A DNA stretch of 64,000 bases from NCBI GenBank assembly GCA_017428155.1, contig JAFRRJ010000025.1:1-64000 (forward strand), given 5' to 3'. The position numbers were made by a program, and so were the translations under genes. Positions 61,240-64,000 of the stretch are shown piece after piece; position 1 is the stretch's first letter; each line of letters starts with the position of its first letter. The stretch comes from Clostridiales bacterium. Its GTDB lineage: Bacteria; Bacillota; Clostridia; Saccharofermentanales; Saccharofermentanaceae. The notes under the pieces were generated by a model, which was given only the letters and a program-made list of their open reading frames with translations, made no database searches and was not told the origin of the DNA.

Positions 61240-61752
61240 ATGGATTTTAAAGATGTCGTAAAGAACCGCTATTCATGCAAGAAATACAGTTCGCGCAAGG
61301 TCGAGCCGGAGAAGATAGAGGCCATCCTTGAAGCCGGCCGTCTTGCCCCCACCGCAAAGAACCTCCAGGAGCAGCACATCTATGTCGTTCAGTCTGAAGA
61401 GGCTCTGGCAAAGATCGACAAAGTAACTCCCTGCAGATACAATGCGCCCGTCTGCCTGATCGTCGCTTTCGATAAGAACAATGTCTACACATATCCTGAT
61501 TCCGCAAGGGAATCCGGCGTTGAGGATGCTGCGATCGTCGCAACGCATCTGATGCTCGCGGCAGCAAATGAGGGCGTCGACAGCTGCTGGCTCAACTGCA
61601 TCTACCTTGATAAGATCGCTGAAGAATTCGGCCTTCCGGACAACGAGGAAGTCCTCATGATCTTAGATCTGGGCTATGCGGAAGAAGGCGCAGGTCCTCT
61701 TGCAAATCACGGCAGCAGAAAGCCTTTATCGGAGACCGTAACCTTCCTCTGA
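61240..61752 (+). CDS. Nitroreductase-family flavoprotein
   Basis: 170 aa with AAGGAGG 7 nt upstream. FMN-dependent oxidoreductase of the short nitroreductase type. N-terminal R-Y-S-C-K-K-Y (the FMN-phosphate Arg segment), L-A-P-T-A-K-N in the next helix, and C-terminal D-L-G-Y-A-E-E. The length fits the compact clostridial subgroup. The physiological substrate is not predictable. Confidence 0.92.
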   Translation: MDFKDVVKNRYSCKKYSSRKVEPEKIEAILEAGRLAPTAKNLQEQHIYVVQSEEALAKIDKVTPCRYNAPVCLIVAFDKNNVYTYPDSARESGVEDAAIVATHLMLAAANEGVDSCWLNCIYLDKIAEEFGLPDNEEVLMILDLGYAEEGAGPLANHGSRKPLSETVTFL

Positions 61753-61779
61753 TCCCATCCGGATCTTTGCTCTAAATAT

Positions 61780-61823
61780 AAAGATTTTACTATCAGTCTA
61801 AAGATTCTTACAAAGACTGTCAG
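61780..61823 (+). promoter_or_regulatory. Direct repeats upstream of the yesN-like gene
   Basis: AAAGATT-TTAC...TATCAG (61780-61796) is repeated as AAAGATTCTTAC...TGTCAG (61800-61823). The 20-bp offset is close to two helical turns, as in AraC-type operators. It lies 43-86 nt before the ATG at 61866. Confidence 0.5.
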
Positions 61824-61865
61824 GTTCACGCGTGTTACAATTAGACTATATTCGGAGGGCATCTG

Positions 61866-63479
61866 ATGGATCTTTTTAAGGTTTTTATTTGTGAAGACGA
61901 GAGTATCGTGCGCGAAGGTCTGCGTGATATGATCCCGTGGGAAAAATACGGATTCGAGTTTGCCGGTGACGCACCCGACGGCGAGATGGCCCTGCCCATG
62001 ATAAGGAAGCTCAAGCCCGATGTCCTTATCACCGATATCACAATGCCCTTCATGGACGGACTATCCTTAAGCAAGACCGTCACGAAGGAACTTCCCAACA
62101 TAAAGATCATCGTCATCTCAGGCTACAGCGACTTCGAGTATGCACGCAAAGCCATTGAGATCGGCGTTGAACAATATCTCTTAAAGCCCGTCACAAAGAC
62201 GGACATGATAAACGCCTTGGAAGGCGTAAGAAAGAAGATCACCGAGGAGAACGAGCAGAAGGACTACGTAAAACTCTACGAGCAGGAATTCAAGAAGTTC
62301 GAGAGACTTACGCACAGGGTGTTTTTCGAGAAGCTCGTGGAAGGCTCGTTATCGGTACAGGAGATCTACGAGGAAGCAGACAAGCTCCACCTGAACCTCT
62401 CGGCTGACGCATATAATATCGTAATATTCTCGATCAGGGACTTAGACCAGCTCGCTTATTCAGACGACGCATCCAAGGTCACTGAAAGCCTTCTTAACCA
62501 GTTCCTTCAGTATCCTGACTACATAATCTTCAGATGCAATCTGTTCTCGTATGCCGTCCTTATCAAGGGCGACGAAGAGAGCGTCAAGCGTATGGAAACA
62601 AGACTCGTCAAGATGATAAGGGAGAACTGCGAGCAGAGATCCAATGCTCTGGACTGGCACGTTGCCGTCGGCGTCGCGACTAACAGACTGAGCGGACTGT
62701 CCTCATGCTATCAGGATGCCAACAGGGCATTCGCATACAGACACATCTTCCCTAACCGTCATATCTTTACATCAGAACAGCTCAACACCGAACAGTATGT
62801 TCCTGATGAGAACCAGATGAGCGAGATAGATGCCGGCAAGTTCGATCCCATGATCATCCGCTATTTTGTACAGACGGGTACAGCAGGAGAAGTCCAGACT
62901 TTTGCAGACGATTATCTCCAGAGCCTTGAATCGAGCGTTCACTCGATCCTCTTCCGCTACTATCTTCTGGTAAGCATAAGAGTCAATGTCGAGCTTGCTT
63001 TGAAAGAGGCCGGCGTTGATTCGGAGCAGGTCGCAAACAACCTTCCTTCTTTTGACACGAATATCTCGGCCGAAGAGGTAAAGCCTTATCTTACTGACGC
63101 TCTGACCGTCGCGATCAAGATGAGGGACGCCGAAGCTCAGAAGCGCGGCAACGACATCATCAACAACGCCGTTGATTACATTAATGAACACTACGCCGAC
63201 GAAGATATCTCGCTCGATTCCGTTGCGGAAGAGATCAACATCAGTGCCAATTATCTGAGCGCGGTCTTCTCCAACAAAGTAGGCTTATCCTTCGTCGAAT
63301 ATATCACCAAGAAGAGAATGGCCAGAGCCAAGATCCTCCTGCGCAACACGAGCAAGAGATCCGGCGAGATCGCCAACGAGATAGGCTACAAGGACCCCAG
63401 ATATTTCTCATTCGTATTCAAGAAGAATCAGGGGTGCACGCCAAGCCAGTACCGCAACGGGGAAGTTGAGGAAGAATGA
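61866..63479 (+). CDS. YesN-like AraC-family response regulator
   Basis: 537 aa with GGAGGG 5 nt upstream. Receiver domain 1-125 with acidic pocket E10-D11, phosphoacceptor Asp57 (L-I-T-D-I-T-M-P) and Lys107. A long central region (about 135-420) with a divergent cyclase-like fold (D-W-H-V-A-V-G-V). A C-terminal AraC double HTH (about 430-535) ends I-G-Y-K-D-P-R-Y-F-S-F-V-F-K-K. In this family such regulators turn on nearby sugar ABC transporters. It overlaps the next gene by 4 bp. Confidence 0.93.
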   Translation: MDLFKVFICEDESIVREGLRDMIPWEKYGFEFAGDAPDGEMALPMIRKLKPDVLITDITMPFMDGLSLSKTVTKELPNIKIIVISGYSDFEYARKAIEIGVEQYLLKPVTKTDMINALEGVRKKITEENEQKDYVKLYEQEFKKFERLTHRVFFEKLVEGSLSVQEIYEEADKLHLNLSADAYNIVIFSIRDLDQLAYSDDASKVTESLLNQFLQYPDYIIFRCNLFSYAVLIKGDEESVKRMETRLVKMIRENCEQRSNALDWHVAVGVATNRLSGLSSCYQDANRAFAYRHIFPNRHIFTSEQLNTEQYVPDENQMSEIDAGKFDPMIIRYFVQTGTAGEVQTFADDYLQSLESSVHSILFRYYLLVSIRVNVELALKEAGVDSEQVANNLPSFDTNISAEEVKPYLTDALTVAIKMRDAEAQKRGNDIINNAVDYINEHYADEDISLDSVAEEINISANYLSAVFSNKVGLSFVEYITKKRMARAKILLRNTSKRSGEIANEIGYKDPRYFSFVFKKNQGCTPSQYRNGEVEEE

Positions 63480-64000
63480 GGTCTCCTTCTGACAGGAGGA
63501 AAAGTTCCAACACGGTACAGAAAAAGATGTACCGCCTTTTGCTTCAGATGTTTATCCCAATAGGCGGCATCCTGATCGCTATTTTCGCGATGCTCATAAC
63601 ACGTAACGTAATGTACGCCTCAGTGTCGGGCAACATCGTAAAAGCGTCCAGCTTCAACCAGAACTTCAAAGACGAGATCGACCTTCAGATGTATCTTTAC
63701 GTTGCCGGAAGCAGCGATGAGATCCCGTGGGACGATATTGCCTCAGCAAGGAACCTCGCTGAGGACCTTCTGAAGAACACATCCAATCCCGAGGGCCGCA
63801 AAGCGATGGTCAGCGTCCTCTCGCTCTGCGACAAGTTCAGCACGTATATCGAGAGGATCGAGCGGACCAAAAGCTACGAGGAGCGCATGGATCAGCTCGA
63901 GAAAAATATCTACGGCAACACCGAGCTCATCGAAGAGTACATGTATTCATACCTGTACTATGAAGCCGGCGAGATGGCAAGCATCCAGAAGCAGCTCGAC
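63476..64000 (+). CDS. YesM-like sensor histidine kinase, N-terminal part
   Basis: Starts at ATG 63476 overlapping the yesN-like stop (ATGA) and stays open for 175 codons to the window edge. A basic start (R-S-P-S-D-R-R-K) is followed by a transmembrane helix at about 25-45 and the beginning of an extracytoplasmic domain with charged helices. The kinase core is outside the window. Gene order, the overlap and the N-terminal layout match YesM-type kinases that pair with YesN-like regulators; the kinase identity is inferred from this context. Confidence 0.75.
   Translation, partial: MRSPSDRRKSSNTVQKKMYRLLLQMFIPIGGILIAIFAMLITRNVMYASVSGNIVKASSFNQNFKDEIDLQMYLYVAGSSDEIPWDDIASARNLAEDLLKNTSNPEGRKAMVSVLSLCDKFSTYIERIERTKSYEERMDQLEKNIYGNTELIEEYMYSYLYYEAGEMASIQKQLD

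Overview
The window looks like chromosomal DNA of a gut- or rumen-type member of the Clostridia (Lachnospiraceae/Oscillospiraceae-like, with moderate GC). This is inferred from strong AGGAGG-type ribosome binding sites, many lipobox signal peptides, BspA-like leucine-rich-repeat surface proteins, a YesN/YesM-type two-component pair, a DUF6472-type micro-protein, a non-luminous LuxC/LuxE pair and an Lsa-type ABC-F protein. No rRNA, tRNA or CRISPR-Cas locus was seen.

Layout. 1-2.2 kb: a truncated transposase-like start at the left edge, then two minus-strand envelope proteins (an LppM-like lipoprotein and a zinc-ribbon membrane protein). 2.4-20.9 kb: five tandem plus-strand paralogues of about 1000-1220 aa. 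Each has a signal peptide, BspA-type (LRR_5) repeats and the same C-terminal domain of about 300 aa. The first three are each followed, 10-17 nt after the stop, by a 36-40 aa peptide gene with a shared signature (x-V-E-x-x-x-I-x-F....D-V-I-x-T-S). The fourth has lost its peptide gene but keeps the matching 3' end and terminator. 21.0-24.4 kb: small lipoprotein, ACT-domain protein, membrane GGDEF protein, alanine dehydrogenase. 24.7-34.6 kb: four tandem minus-strand solute-binding-like lipoproteins of about 810 aa, with a fifth paralogue at 42.7 kb and no permease or ATPase genes beside any of them. 34.9-39.0 kb: polytopic membrane protein, two hypotheticals, a GNAT acetyltransferase. 39.1-41.1 kb: a hairpin repeat array and an ABC-F gene behind a short leader-peptide/attenuator region. 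41.3-48.8 kb: transglutaminase-like lipoprotein, fifth solute-binding paralogue, LuxC/LuxE, methyltransferase, an internally deleted iron-alcohol-dehydrogenase remnant and a DUF6472 micro-protein. 48.8-53.9 kb: hybrid histidine kinase, GT-C-like membrane protein, XRE regulator with membrane segments. 54.1-64 kb: GH94-type phosphorylase, a second hairpin array, proline symporter, kinase-like phosphotransferase, MFS exporter, nitroreductase and a YesN/YesM-like pair cut by the right edge.

Most of the accessory content is cell-envelope or secreted: LRR proteins, lipoproteins, solute-binding proteins and sensors. The strongest candidate for something undescribed is the repeated LRR-protein plus micro-peptide cassette. 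Two other whole-window patterns deserve attention. One is strong over-representation of the octamer TTTTCG[A/C]G (about 44 copies counted by eye). The other is a pair of tandem arrays of 38-bp palindromic cores with exact 74-bp and 64-bp periods, both lying between convergent genes.
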